A stretch of 64,000 nt of DNA from Pisaster brevispinus (taxonomy: Eukaryota > Echinodermata > Asteroidea > Forcipulatida > Asteriidae), in the NCBI GenBank assembly GCA_023634235.1, contig JAMKCF010000006.1, forward strand, positions 4,247,421 to 4,311,420, read 5' to 3'. How positions within the stretch are numbered: the stretch's first letter is position 1; every line of letters begins with the position of its first letter. The translations under genes were made by a program, and so were the position numbers. Under the pieces are notes generated by a model. The model saw nothing but the letters and a program-made list of their open reading frames with translations. It had not been told where the DNA came from and ran no database searches. This document shows, piece after piece, positions 9,601 through 22,400 of the stretch.

Positions 9601-12600
9601 TTGGTCTGAGATTTCTCACTCTTTTATTTACAGGCATGGCATGCCAAAGAACGAGGAGCTAGCTAAGGCTGTCCAGAACCATTCCGTCCTACAAAACGGT
9701 TCCTTCATTCCACCGTCCACCATCCGCACAAGTACAGATTCACCGCACAGGAAGCAGCAAGGTCAAAGGTTAAACAAACAGGAAACTGATGCAGAAAATT
9801 CAAATGAGGACTTAAAAAGCTCTGATGGTATCGATGACAGGCTGGAACGGTTGACAGTAAAAGAGGCCGAGGGTCAGAGGGCAGATGCCAAAGTTCAAGG
9901 GGAACCTGCCCAAGAAGCAGTAGAGATAGATTCGTATTATGTTAGTCACAGCAGTTCTAACAATGCTACAGGTACCTTGATCTTTGTTCATGAAGATAAC
10001 ATTTTCAATAAGATAGAGATCAACTGTTTGGAAAGTGCAAATTTCTGATGGAACTTTACAAAAAATATTTCGCCAAAAACAGAAAAATATTTTTTCAGAA
10101 TCATTTATGAAGATGTGATACATTCTTGCAAAATCAGCAACTCTGATCGGAGACCAAATAGTAGTTGGTAGATTTAAAATGGGTAACTGCGCCTGTTTTT
10201 TGGTGGTAGTTGTACATTGTGAGCTTTTGATATATGCTGGTCCAAAACACCTTCACAGTGAGGTCTTGATTTGTCAAGAATGACTCAGGCAGCCATGAAA
10301 CGCATTGAGGAAGGCAATAATTCTTATGGTTTATATTTTGTGTTAATGTAAAAAGAAAAAAAATGTAGAATGTTTTTCAGTTTAGAATGATTTCTCAAGA
10401 ACAAACATATGCAAAAACTCTTTAGAGAATTAATTAATGTTCTTAAATTATCATAATCATAGCCCAAATAAGATTTCCTGAGGCTTCTGTCATGCAAATT
10501 TAAAGCTTTTTAAAAAATATTTCATCAGCAGCAGGAACACATTCTTCAGCAGGAGACGATGACTCTTATTACGTCACTCATGGTCAAGCGTCATCGTCAG
10601 CAGCAACTGGTAAGTTGAACTGTAATTCGACGATCATCGAGAAGCCAACAATTCAAAGTTGATATTTTGTGTATATGAAAAAAATAACAATAATAAATTA
10701 AATTTTAAAATCACATTTTTCTTCAGAATGTTTTTTAGTTTCACCTTATTTCAAAAGAGCACACCTCATGTGCAGAACTCTTTGTAGAATCAATGAGTGC
10801 TAATAAACGATTTGTTGCAAGACCATCAACAAGACAATGTGTTCTGAGGCTTCTGCCGTTCAAATTTAAAGCTTTTTGATATATTTTTAAAATATTTCAT
10901 CAGCAGCAGTTACACATTCTTCAACAGGAGACGATGACTCTTATTATATCACTCATGGTCAAGCGTCGTCAGCAGCAACTGGTAAGTTTTCTCAAATCAT
11001 GATTTTCCGAGAACATAATATAAATCTCATGAAAAAAATTAAAAACATAGTGTGCAGATTGTTTTATATGTTAGCCTACCAGCTACCAGTGTATGTCCAC
11101 AGCTCTCGTGTTTTATGTGATTTAGTTGCATTGATGTTTAGACTGGTATGCTGTAAATTACTTTGGCCCAATTTCACAGGGGCTGGTTACCACTGAATTC
11201 TGTAGCATGTAAAAGCAGAATTCCGCAGTAAACAGCGCCAGTAAATGACCCTGCACTTGCATTAACTTGCAGCCAAACTTTTTAACCTGAGTAGAACTAA
11301 CAGGCAGACTTCACCAGACTTCCATTTCGTGAAGACTGTGTACACGTATTTGACAGACGGAAGCAAAATAATAGAAGATGTTTATGTGACACAACTCTGT
11401 TCAAGTTGTCACATTTGTTTTGTTTTTTTATTTTCCATTAGTCGTAGAAAACCCCAGTGTGGACGACAGTGTTGATGATCCGGCAGAACCAGAAGTAAAA
11501 CCTGCAGCTCATGCGACCTCAACGAGTGATGTCGCTGAGACGGGTCAAGATGGTGATGATGGAGATGAAGATGGAGGCAGTGATGATGATGATGATGAGG
11601 AGGAGGAGGAGGAGGAGGATGTGAAAGCTCCATTTGAACTTCTTGGAGAGGTAAGATCTACCCAGACACCTTGTATAACCTACAGGTGGTTATCTTACTT
11701 TGTGCATTTTAACATCCCACGTCTCGGCATGCAGCTTTTCAGCCGATCAGGGCCCAATGTCATGGCTCTGCTTACCGCCGATTTTCTGCGCTTGGGATCA
11801 TCATTCTCCGCTTACTGTGCAAGCGCCGAAGTTTTGCGCTAGCTGTGCAAGCGAAGAATGCCAAGTAATGTGGAGTACGCATGCGCACAAGCAAAAGTTC
11901 TCTGCTAACCCGTGAAATACACTTGATGTAAGCACAGAATTCCCTACTTCCGTAAGCCGATTCTTTACATAGGGTAACAACAGAGCCATGAAATTGGGCC
12001 CAGCTGATTTCCTCGTTTTGGGGTTTCTCAGCTGAAAATTGAAAACACTGTACAAAGTCTTGCTGTACAAAGTCTCTCTTTTGACAAACTGTAGAACAAT
12101 GTGTAATTTTTCCCCTTTTTATTCTTCATATTTTAATTCCTTTTCTGTAGTTTTTATGTGTGCTAAGATAACAACATTTTTTAGTGAATGTGTAATGTTT
12201 TTCTCTGTAGCCTTTTTTGTCCTTTTATATTAATTGCATTTTTATGTAAGCTGGGATCCATGGGAGATCAGTGAGTTTTTTGTACTCAATAGATCACCCA
12301 GAATAACTAAGAGATAAATGAGTAAAGTAAATGAGGGGAATTGTTTAAGCCTTTGTTCCAGTTGTGGTACTGGTTGTGGCTGGGGCTTCTTCAGCTTCTT
12401 CAACAGACTTGTCAATAACTTTCTCAGTTCACTCCCACCATCCTCGTTGAAATTGTATGTAATTTTGTGTGCGTTTTTGAATTTTAAATGTGGTTTTTCA
12501 TATCCTCCTAGATGAGTGTGCTTCTTACTGTGCAATATTTTGTACGTGCTTTGTGTGTTTCTTGATTTCCTAAATGCCTCTTTGTTGGATTCATTCTTCA

Positions 12601-15418
12601 TTTCTAAACTGTTTATTAAAAAAAACCTATTTGTATTCATTTTATTTTTAAAGTAAACTGTTTTGTAATTCAAAATATAAATGTGTGCTTTCAGTATTTG
12701 GCTTCCAAATGGCTCAAGAAGACTTCACTGAACACAACGCAAAAATTCTTGTTTGGGAAAGATCCAAAACAGCTCATACATTCGTACCTTCACTGTACAA
12801 ATATTGAACCATGTTTTGTTGCCATGTTATGTGCAGTTTTTGGAGGCAGTCATGGAGGAAGACTACGAGAATGCGGAGAAGCTTTGTAAGATGGGTAAGT
12901 AGAATTGAAAAAAATAGTCTGTTTTTTGTGGGCTTTTTTGTTACCTTTTTAAAAGGATTTATGATACAATGATATTGTGAAATGTACTAAAGTGCTAATT
13001 TTCCTACATGTACATAATTTTGTGCTCTTAAAATTAATTTGGATTGCTTTTGATATTTTCAGGATTATTTGTTCGTTGTTTTTGTGAACTGCTTTTTAAT
13101 TTTGGATGTCTCAAATTTGGTGTTTATTTAATTGATTTTTATATCTTTGTTCTTCATAACCACTGTTTAATAACTTTCAAGTTTTATGTTATGTTCTATT
13201 CTATGTTATATGCTATTTATTCTAAAATTGTATGGTAGTGCTCTGGTTATTCTTATGCTCTGTAGTAAGCCTAGATGCAGTGTACATTGGTCCAGTGTTT
13301 AGGATTTTTAGCGTTTTATATTTTGCAGGTGACCAATACTAACCCATTACCCCACACACATGTAGTCCAAAAACGTCCCAAGCACCTTGTTCCAACATGC
13401 TGGTGCCCATGGCCTCAGTGTTTAATTGTCCCATTCAGCCAACAGTGCCCAATTTCACAACACTGCTTACCACATAATTCTGCACTTACACTGCCCTGTA
13501 ATGTATATGATTCCATGGGCTAGAAGTGCACAATTTCGCGGTAAGCAGAGCCATGAAATTGAACCCAGGCCATCCAAAAGATCCTGTCTTAAGTTTGCAA
13601 TTTGCCATACTCCCCATGCAAAACTTACATAGCCGACTATTTCTTTCATCAAACTAAGTTACCGTTTTAAAATTTTTCCCTGGTATTTTTTTCCAGACAT
13701 ATGATACAAAATTTACAATACTATCTTTACACTGATTACTGATACTCTTTTTCACAAATTTCCTTCACAGTTCTGATGTATGAACCTGAGAATGCCGAGG
13801 CCAAACAATTCCAACCATTGATTGAAGAAATGCTCAAAAGAGGTAAACAATTAATACTGTAGATTGCTTGAAGCTAAAGACATTAAAGCGAACATTTAAG
13901 TCTCTGCTGTTAGGCAATCTATTTATTTTCTACGCAAAGTCAAAAGTCATAAAAAAATAATAAGTTAAAAAATATATTAAGTGTGTACTAATTTGAGTAA
14001 CAGCAAATTTTGACCGGTTTTCTTTTTTCAAAATTTGTGTCATTTAGAACGAGAAGCTCAATTATGGGGGAGCGGCAGCGAGGATGATGAAGATGATTCC
14101 GATGAAGAGGATTCTGATGAGGATGATTCAGATGATGACGATGATTCAGACGACGACGACGACGACGATGATAGGTGAGTATTTTCAAGCGCGATTTACA
14201 CTGCAGTGTATGATTTGGTTCAACAAAACTACCCACAGTTCAACCCTTTCAACCTCAATGACCAGTGTAGTATCCTGCCTGCCAGGTAATACCCTGGCAT
14301 GTACAAGGTCATCCTATTGGGGTGTCGTGGCCGAGCGGATAAGAGCATCGGACTCAAGTTCTGGTGGTTAAGTCATCGGGATGTGGGTTCGAATCCCGGT
14401 CGTGACACTTGTGTCCTCGAGCAAGACACTTAACCATAATTGCTTCTCTCCACCCAGGGGTAAAATGGGTACCTGTGAGGGCAGAGATGGTTTATGTGAA
14501 TGATTAGCTTGGAGCACGGTAAACTCGCAGGCTGTATACTCCCCAGGGAGCTGAGACGGTTTAAGGAATGAAATATATGGCCCAGTGACCAAGGGTAATA
14601 ATGTCAGAAGCACTTTGATACGGCATTCGGGCTGTGATAAAGCGCTATATAAGAATCGATTATCATTATTATTATTATTATTATTTGTAATCAATGTGAC
14701 ACAGTCTCTACAAACCTTTGATATTCGCAAACTGAAGAAGAACTTTCTGTAGTAATTTATTTGTGAAATTTTATGTGATGTTAATTGTGTATTTAAAATG
14801 AAAAGTTTTGTGAACTGTATTTTTGTGCTTGTCAGCTGCTGCATTGCAGTATTTTTTTTTAATAAACCGTAATATAGTTAGGGGCCATTCATAACAATAA
14901 ATGTTTACAAATTGCAATTCATAAAAATATATGTTTACAAATTGCTATTTTTTTATTTTTTTTTGTTTTTTGACCCACCCACCAACTTTGGATTTCTTAA
15001 TACATGTAATATTAGCGGACTTTTTAATTTATACAACAAGGAGCAAAGTAATGCCTTTAAAGGCAGCAGATTCTCTAGATCAATGTTCTCCTTGCTCAGG
15101 AGTTTTCAATGGCTTTTCCTGGCTGCAACTTTGTAGTTGAAACAGAAGAGGCAGTCTTTGCAATATCCACATCAGGCGTGGACGTCAGCCATCGAAACAA
15201 GGTTGACTGTTATCAATGGACAGCACAGACGTAACAGACATTACAGACGATCTGGCTTAAGCTTTATTTATTTTTTTTTCAATTATTTTCATTGTAAACT
15301 TAATTTCAATTTTAATTTATTTCTTTTGACCCATCCACAGCTAATAACAGTAATTTTTATTTTCAGTTCGTCCAGTGAAGAAAGTGACTCCGCCGAAAAT
15401 GCAGAAGAGGAGAAATAA
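6685..15418 (+). CDS. ERICH2: ERICH2-like glutamate-rich protein, complete 12-exon gene (484 aa)
   Basis: Exons: 6685-6794, 7610-7640, 8120-8171, 9171-9429, 9634-9971, 10535-10609, 10910-10981, 11442-11650, 12837-12894, 13771-13842, 14048-14174, 15367-15418 (TAA). All borders are GT/AG and phases join to 484 codons. The N-terminal two thirds is Ser/Asn/Gln-rich and probably disordered. Exons 6 and 7 are near-identical duplicates (see separate entry). Residues about 375-426 hold the conserved core APFELLGEFLEAVMEEDY, then AEKLCKMVLMYEPENAEAK and LIEEMLKR. This matches the short helical core of vertebrate ERICH2. An acidic run (D5E6) precedes the core and a long Asp/Glu/Ser tail follows it. The molecular role of ERICH2 is not established. 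The N-terminal start is less certain: no in-frame stop lies in the roughly 50 nt upstream. A candidate poly(A) signal AATAAA is at 15758. Confidence 0.85.
6905..7299 (-). mobile_element. MITE with CAGGGATGTG ends and 6-bp target duplication
   Basis: TIRs CAGGGATGTG (6905-6914) and CACATCCCTG (7290-7299) are flanked by perfect direct repeats AATTAC at 6899-6904 and 7300-7305. The interior holds an expanded AAAT/AAT microsatellite. It is the same family as 36178-36486, in reverse orientation. It lies in ERICH2 intron 1. Confidence 0.85.
8290..8425 (-). mobile_element. tRNA-derived SINE head (GATAGCTCAGTTGGTAGAGC family)
   Basis: On the minus strand: TTGATAGCTCAGTTGGTAGA (A box) and CAGGTTCAAATCCTG (B box), then a body with TCTTTGGTCAACCCAATATT. 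Similar heads and bodies occur at 44030, 44838, 52577 and 55838. The acceptor stem does not pair like a functional tRNA, and the downstream body marks it as a SINE. Confidence 0.65.
8560..8800 (+). mobile_element. Probable non-LTR retrotransposon 3' tail
   Basis: The sequence ends AACTTCGGTTGAATGGGCTA, then TGTATATAAACACAAAATTG, then (AATA)n at about 8776-8793. That is the layout of a LINE 3' UTR with a simple-repeat tail. No reverse-transcriptase frame remains. Confidence 0.45.
10311..10981 (+). repeat. Tandem duplication of one ERICH2 exon with its upstream intron
   Basis: Two copies, about 10311-10609 and 10638-10981. Each ends in a 75- or 72-bp exon with the same phase, the same TTCATCAGCAGCAG acceptor and the same ACTG/GTAAGT donor. 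The peptides are THSSAGDDDSYYVTHGQASS and THSSTGDDDSYYITHGQASS. Intron sequence upstream is also shared (GAGGCTTCTG, CAAATTTAAAGCTTTT). The end of exon 5 (DSYYVSHSSSNNATG) is an older relative of the same unit. Confidence 0.9.
11750..12001. mobile_element. MITE of the GGGCCCAATTTCATA family
   Basis: GGGCCCAATGTCATGGCTCTG at the left end is mirrored by CAGAGCCATGAAATTGGGCCC at the right end. The 252-bp interior is non-coding. It lies in ERICH2 intron 8. Confidence 0.8.
13446..13566. mobile_element. Short diverged member of the GGGCCCAATTTCATA MITE family
   Basis: The left end TGCCCAATTTCACAACACTG mirrors GTAAGCAGAGCCATGAAATT at the right end. It lies in ERICH2 intron 9. Confidence 0.6.
14319..14690 (+). 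mobile_element. Full-length tRNA-derived SINE (family A)
   Basis: The head contains A box TGGCCGAGCGG (14328-14338) and B box GGTTCGAATCC (14386-14396) in a type-II (Leu/Ser-like) tRNA layout. The body follows (CAAGACACTTAACCATAATT, CAGGCTGTATACTCCCCAG). The 3' end is TGATAAAGCGCTATATAAG plus an ATT tail. A nearly identical inverted copy is at 61904-62276. It lies in ERICH2 intron 11. Confidence 0.85.
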
Positions 15419-16586
15419 AGCAGTAAGCGAGCATCTGATGTCTTTGTTCAGTGGATCTAGTCACATAAACAATGGAACCAGTAAGATGTATTATTTTTTA
15501 TTTACGTTTCATCGATGTAGCTTCTCATATTCCATGCTTTTTAAGTCCGACAAAAAAATACCCCGGTTCTTTGGACGAGACTCATAGCCAAGGCTTTGTA
15601 GAATGGATGACTTTAATAGTTAAACCACCCAGACTTGCTGAGCGTCGAAATGCCATCTGAAATATCTCAAAAAAAATATATATACATATGTACATAAACA
15701 AATTAATACAATTATTTTATAACACAGCTCGTGCTGAAGTTTGTCTCGAACCCTGTAAATAAATAAGCAATCTGCTGCCCTCTATGGGTGAAGTATTCAT
15801 AAACTATGACACACCCCTATCAGAGTGAGAACAATGTTACAATGTTTGCAGTCATTTGGGAACAAGTCTCTCTGAGTTATAATACACGATACTCTGTAAA
15901 CATTGGAAACCTAATTTGCATATTGTTTATGTGCCTGTGTTACATAAACACTGGTAAAAGTGTCACCAGCTTCATCATTTTTTAAACTGGTAAGAAGCCA
16001 GATTTTAAGCCGAGTTGATTGAATTCAACCTGTATGAGTGACTTCAGTCATGAAGTTAGATCCCACCTCTGCAACCGATAATCTGGGGAATTATATTTTC
16101 AAGTTTTGTTGGCTTTCGTAGCTCACAACATTTTGTGTATTTATTCAAGACTTATTTTTACATGGTTTAATTGGTAAACATGCAGTTTGTGATAGTTGCA
16201 TGATGGTGTCATAGAGTTGTAAACCTGGAACACCGAAGAGCGCAATATAGAGTGGAGCGTGAAGATTAGTGTAGCCAATGTCCTGCAGGATATGGTGCAA
16301 GATTGATTGATTGATTGATTGATATGGTTGTGGACTTCAATTGCCTGTTGCATGTTGCATTCCTAGTTTTGGTAAAATTGTGGTGGCAATTGAACTCCAA
16401 GTTTCAAGACGGCTCATCCACAGCTCGTTCACAGCTCGTTCACGTTCCCTGATATTCGACCCTGAAGTAGTCTTTTATAATTTGTGAAAGAATCACTTTC
16501 CAATCTCTTTATTTGTAAGCATTATTGGAAAGTCAACAACATTTTGAAAAAGAGTCCCTTGTCGAGACTTGGTTTAGTCACTTACC

Positions 16587-16754
16587 AGGGCCCCAACAGA
16601 AAAGATTGCTTAACAATTTTACTGCTAAGCAGAAATGAGCAGGAAACCAGTCACAAAGTATTTGTGTCATGGTAGTATGGCTGGTAACCATATTCCGTTA
16701 AGCACATTTTGTTGTGCTTAGCTACTTTTTTTGCTCTATGAAATTCGGCCCTGG
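16587..16754. mobile_element. MITE of the GGGCCCAATTTCATA family
   Basis: The left end is CAGGGCCCC; the right end is TGAAATTCGGCCCTG. The interior shares CTGCTAAGCAGAAATGAGCA and GGCTGGTAACC words with 17979-18358. Confidence 0.65.
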
Positions 16755-17978
16755 TGTTCAAACAGTTGCCTAGTCGGAAAAGAACAATTACTGTTAAGGC
16801 GTGCTTGTGACTTTCAGAGTAGGGACATTTGGGTTCAGGCCAGGCAGCAGAAATATAAAGTTGATTGTTTTCTTATTACCGTTCCAGCATTGTTAACTAT
16901 TGGCTTATTTACCATCTTGATCAAGTATTTACCGATGGTTGGAACGGGACATCACTAGATTAAAATAGTTAATTTCTTGAAAAAGTTGTACACGTTTTAC
17001 AATTTATAATCCGTCCGTTTTTATTTAATACATTCATTGTGCTGTGAAAATGACAATATTAAACAATACAGCTTCATATATGAGTAAACAACATGACTTT
17101 TTGTAAATCTTTATGAAAAAAGAACTAGGTTCAAGTTTGTATATTTGCTATAAAAATTCTTGTCCAAAATCCTAGGTATGTATGAAATGTACATGTGTTG
17201 ATGAATATGAAAATTATTTAATAATCTTTCAGTTTGCTTAACATTTTATTTTATCAAATGTAATTAAAGGCTCATACATTTTGAGTTAAAAAGAGATATT
17301 GTTGAATCTGTTTGTCATTGCCAAGAACCTTGCAATTTACACATGTACATCTAAACTGCCCTCTAACCATTGATCGCTTCGGCGTAATGTGCGCAGTTCT
17401 TGATTTGCATAAGTTTGGTCAACAAGTGACATCAAAGGTCACATAATTCAAGGGTGATCTGACCCGTGACATCACGCCTTATCAACATTCAGGCAAAACA
17501 TGATGCAGGCACAAATCGCTCAGCAGAAACTTACTGTTTTGGTTTCGCTGTGACGTCAGAGGGCACATCCTCTATCCTGTTCGTAAGTGTAATGTGGTTT
17601 CCACTAAAAGCCACGCCCACTTCACACAAACTGGCTCCCACTGATTACCAGAAGCCCAAAGGAGTTGCATTGAGCTAATTTCTCTTGGATGATTTAGGCA
17701 AGAACAGTCCAATAATTGGACTTGGTTTTTACATAATGCTCACTCCGCAAAGACTAAGGTCTCCTCAGAAATAAAAGTCTCTGCCATATGAAATGCTTTT
17801 GAGCTGTGAAGTGGGTGGTTTTGGGCAACATTCCACACAAACGTATGGCAGTTCTGGAGCCATTTGGGAAAACCTGCTTTGCCATGCAGCAGATGTGCAC
17901 TTGTGTGACGCAATGACTCCCAAACAGTGTGTGATGTTCATTTGTCCGAACCTTTCTTTGCACACAGCGAACAGGTCT

Positions 17979-18170
17979 GGGCCCAATTTCATAAAGCTGT
18001 CAAGCACACAATTTTGCTAAGCACACTAAAAGTTTGCTTACCATAATAATGTTACCAGCCAAACTACCACGTCGCGTGTACAATTTGTGACTGGTATCCT
18101 GCTCATTTCTGCTTAGCAGGAAATTGTTAAGCATTATTTTCTGCTTAAGCAGCTCTATGAAATTGGGCCC
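17979..18170. mobile_element. MITE of the GGGCCCAATTTCATA family, copy 1 of an abutting pair
   Basis: GGGCCCAATTTCATAAAGCT at the left end is mirrored by CTCTATGAAATTGGGCCC at the right end. It is 192 bp long, and its internal words TGCTTAGCAGGAAATTGTTAA are typical of the family. Confidence 0.85.
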
Positions 18171-18171
18171 T

Positions 18172-18358
18172 GGGCCCAATTTCATAAAGCTGTTAAGCAG
18201 AATATTCTGCTTAGCAAATTTCTTTACTTAGATAAGAAATGAGCAGGGTACCAGTGCTAACAATGTAAACTTTATAGAATGTTGGCTGGTAACCTGATTC
18301 TGCTAAGTAAGATTTTCCTGTGCTTAGCAAGTTTTTGTGCTTACAGGAAATTGGGCCC
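18172..18358. mobile_element. MITE of the GGGCCCAATTTCATA family, copy 2 of an abutting pair
   Basis: It starts one base (T) after the previous copy ends: GGGCCCAATTTCATAAAGCT to AGGAAATTGGGCCC. It is 187 bp long, and its interior is diverged from copy 1. Confidence 0.8.
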
Positions 18359-19405
18359 TGGATGAATTATGGATTTGCGACAAAGGGTCTTTGGCTGTGT
18401 ATGTCTATATTGTTCCCCACCAAGCACCCGCAAGTTAGTGCTGTAGTGAGGCTGATTGGAAACTGAGTATATTGCTCATGATTACCTGATACTGTGTAAG
18501 TGCATAGTCTAATGCATATTAACATCATATACTTAATATAGCCCCCATGTTAAGTCAATCTTCAATCTTTATATCACACTTGATGACTGTGCACTTGGTG
18601 TGGTTTAAACAATGTTACTGAATCATGCGGCTCAGTGCATGTGATGGAGGTGTGGTTATGCGCACATGGCAAGTGTCAATTATAGAGACATCAACATGAA
18701 AAATCAGACCCCCCAAAAAACGAATAACTTATAAAAAAGTTTTATATTTTCTTTCGTTGTCCTGTGCTGACTTCATGAGTAAACCTTACAACGCCAAGTC
18801 TAGACTTCTTCCATGCATTAATGGGGGACTTTAAGGGACACTGGGTGGCACCAGACTTACCAGTAAATGACACTTGGGTGTTTGAAATTTCAACAATATT
18901 GTGCGTCAGTATAACTGTCTCAGATGTACACATGCAATGGCGCCAATATTTAATATTTCTCAGGCGTGATGGTCTTCCTATTTGTATCTGATTTCCAACT
19001 TTTTGCCTTCAGAAGTAAGATTCTTATTAAATAACTTGAAAAAGTTTACTGAACCAATTTACCGGAGGTCGTCACCCATGATCAAATTTGTTGCGCCATT
19101 TTGAGAGCCAGATATACCCTGTGTGTTACCGTGCAATACATGCATTTTAGGCGAGGTGTGGTGTTTACACGTACACTAAAGCTTTACATGCATTTTACTC
19201 CCCAAATTGTAGAACAGAAGCAGACAGTAGCCCTGCCTGTGACATCAGAGCACGAGGTCATGTAGGTCGGTCCTTGTTCTCAAGAAAATGTTCTTAAATT
19301 TTCTTGCCAAGGGTCAAAAATATATCAAGCCTGATTCTTGTGCAGAGCCTTTCTTGGTACGAGATGAATGTTACATTCGCACCGATGTGGTAAGGCTGCT
19401 TGATT

Positions 19406-22400
19406 TCATAGCGTCTTGATCGCCCGCATCAAAGCTGTCTTGAGGTGGTGCTCCTGTTTGACGGGACCGTGAAGGCAGAAGTAAAGACCTGTGGCCATCT
19501 CGGCCTTCATGGTTGCGCTGAAACCAAAGTCCAACACTGCGCCTGGAACCTGGAATTGGTATACACACACTTTGAGCACAACACTTTTTAATTTTACGTA
19601 ACACCCAGAAAGCACTGGGTATACAGGGCTCATCGCGCCTCTGTGTAAGGATAAAAACCAAAATCATGTATTACAAAATATTTTGTAAAAATAGTAAGCA
19701 GTTTGAAAAATAGTTTAACTTCAAGCGTGATTTTCTCTAAACACTGAATGTTGGCTGTGTAGCCCCATACATCTGTTCGTGGTGTGACTGACGTTTTGAC
19801 AGATACTCTGGTTGTTCATTGCGTAGTTTTTTTTTTAAAGTTACTTTTCATATTGGGAACATCAACATATTGGGCACCATTTAAGTAAAATTGTACTCAA
19901 ACATGCAATCCAGAAAGCCCTGTGAGAATTTTGATTGGGCCTCATAAATAAAAAATGTTGCTTTCGAGGGAATCTACTATTGAAGCAAACTTGCTTTCTT
20001 GGCAGACTTGTTTTTTAACAGTCACACCGAGGTCATAATCCAAAGGTCAAACCTGCTCCAGTACTTATCTCTTGTAATGAAGTCACAAAAGTTGTTGCTA
20101 TTGGTTCATTCATTCATCACAGTACCAATACCTACCAATAGTAAGCAGCGATGGTATGGTTGACTGTTGATTGTGCCGCATCACTTTGTAAACCCTCGTA
20201 AGGTGGGATATAAATTCAAGTTAAGCTCTGCATACCTGTCGTAAAACTAATGCGCACTTTGAGATTCCCATCGGGTGTGGTAAAGCGCTAATAAGACCTG
20301 CTTATTATAACTCTTCTACTCGATCTCCCTTGTAGTTTATAACTTGAGGTTTTTTATAAATCTACTTATGCTTATTCTATTTTTAAATAAGTATAGGCGC
20401 TTTTTCCACTTACAAGTTTCAGTTGAGACAACGTAGAGTTCATTTCTGACATGATGGCTCCGGTTTTGTCTCGAAGCACAAAGGGCTGCCATTCTTTCTC
20501 CAACATTAATGACGTAAATGTCTTCACGTCCGACAGCTTTTCATTGACGTGAAATGTTCCTGTGTGTGCAAATCAAAGTCAAAGTTTAACCTTTTTCTCC
20601 GGAGTCATTTAATATGGTCCTTCCTCACCCTAACAAAATCTGAAACCACATGGAAACTCAACACCCAAACTATTGGGATATGATTATGGTGGTAGGCCTG
20701 ATCAAATGTAAAGCATAATCAGTTTACTAGTGAAGTCCTCAGTCCAACATCATTTAGTAACTCTACCTCCTAACTGTTTGACTTTGATATTATGGTGGCA
20801 TGCCTGATCCTATGTAAAGCATGATCAGTTTACTGGTGCAGTCCTCAGTCCAACACCATTCAGTAACTCAACACCCAAACTGTTGGACTCTGATTATGGT
20901 GGTATGCCTGATCCCATGTAAAGCATAATCAGTTTACTGGTGCAGTCCTCAGTCCAACACCATTCAGTAACTCTACTACACCCAAACTGTTGGACCCATC
21001 ACCCAAACTGCAGTCCTCAGTCCATCAGAATCAAACCAAACACTCTGAACGGCTTGGGGTGCTTAGCTTTTAGGTATTTTGTGATAAATACAAAGCACAA
21101 AACTCATGGCAAACCATATTTATGCATTATAGAAATTAAGAATGTTAAATATAAAGGAACTGCGTAGAAGTCAAGAATGTCCAATGAAGACGTCCTCATT
21201 TGACTCCTTCCATAAAAAAAACCCACTAGCCACTAGACTCCCAAGACTCCCAACAGTTGTAAAACATTTGAAGTATCGTTAGACTAGTTACTTCATATTA
21301 TCTACACCTTGCAAATCTTCTACCACTATCACTTAATATATTTAGACATTAATGTTAGTTTCCCAAGACAAACTTAAGATAGTTTGTTGAGATTATACCT
21401 CTCAAAGAAACTGGTTAATGGCCTCGCGTTTCGACTGAAGCAGAGTCTTTCTTAGAGTCTTTGAGAAAGACTGCTTGTGCTAAACATCAGGCCATTAAAA
21501 AAATAATAATAATTTGGAGGGGCATTTCATACACCATGGGTCATTTTGGTTGGTAAGCAGTTTGCAACAGCTAATTCTAATTCCTTAATAAGATAATACC
21601 TTGTAACAGTATTCCATCCGGAAATCGTATCCGGATAATAGCATAGTTATATCGTCTTACAGCATCTGGATTCTCAGGATCATCTTGTGATCTGTAAAGA
21701 GCAAAGAGATTAAACATTGTAGATTTTTACGAAAAGCTCTTAGATTTCCATCACCACACTGGTTTGGACTCAATGGGTAACTTTTGGGACACTAGGTGGC
21801 AGCAGACTTACTAATGTTCTGGCAAGCATGTGCATGCTCAGAACTATGCAAATGGAAATAACATGGTCTCCGATCTGCTGCCACCAAACATCTCAAAGAG
21901 TTCATTGAGGTTCTTCTGTCTTGGTCCAAGTTTGGTTGCTGGTTTTATTCTAAAGACTGGCTCCAAGATCAAGTTCAGTTTTTGTGATGTACTCATTTTC
22001 TGATAGATAGAGTCCCCATGAGAGTGGAAAGAAAGTTACAAGTTTCTAACCTTGCATTGAAATAATATGGTAAAATGCCACTATGTTTAGTACTCTTTCA
22101 GAGTCAAATTTGAAATGTGTCATACTTGGATGTCAACAACAAATTGGTCCTACACTAGGAGGAATTTTTTCAATGCCTTTTTGAACATGGGAAGTCAGGA
22201 ATGGGCCAAAAAGTTCCCCTACAAAAATGTACAGGCACATATATTTGAAATGTCGCATCATTGGATGTTTTTGGATGCTGACAAATTTCACTCTGAAAAA
22301 AGAGTATCACATAAAATGGCGTTTGAAGACTCTATCTATTAGAAAGTGAGTACATCACAAGATTAAACTTGACCTTGGATCCCCTCCTTAAGAATATCTA

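Larger units (their letters stand above)
15419..19405. other. Convergent intergenic region, ERICH2 3' side to UBXN6-like 3' side
   Basis: No exon is supported here. It contains the presumed ERICH2 3' UTR (candidate poly(A) signal AATAAA at 15758-15763) and three MITEs (16587-16754, 17979-18170, 18172-18358). A short fragment related to the GGGACACTAGGTGGCAGCAG family is near 18830-18880. A GATT microsatellite is at about 16302-16322. Confidence 0.5.

Noticed and set aside
12242..12673. 143-codon minus-strand ORF with Leu/Lys-rich stretch (LRKLLTSLLKKLKKPQPQP)
   Set aside because: It lies in an ERICH2 intron, antisense, with no domain or splice context that I recognise.
17466..17678. 70-codon plus-strand ORF in the convergent intergenic region
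   Set aside because: No splice sites in register, no domain, and a length expected by chance.
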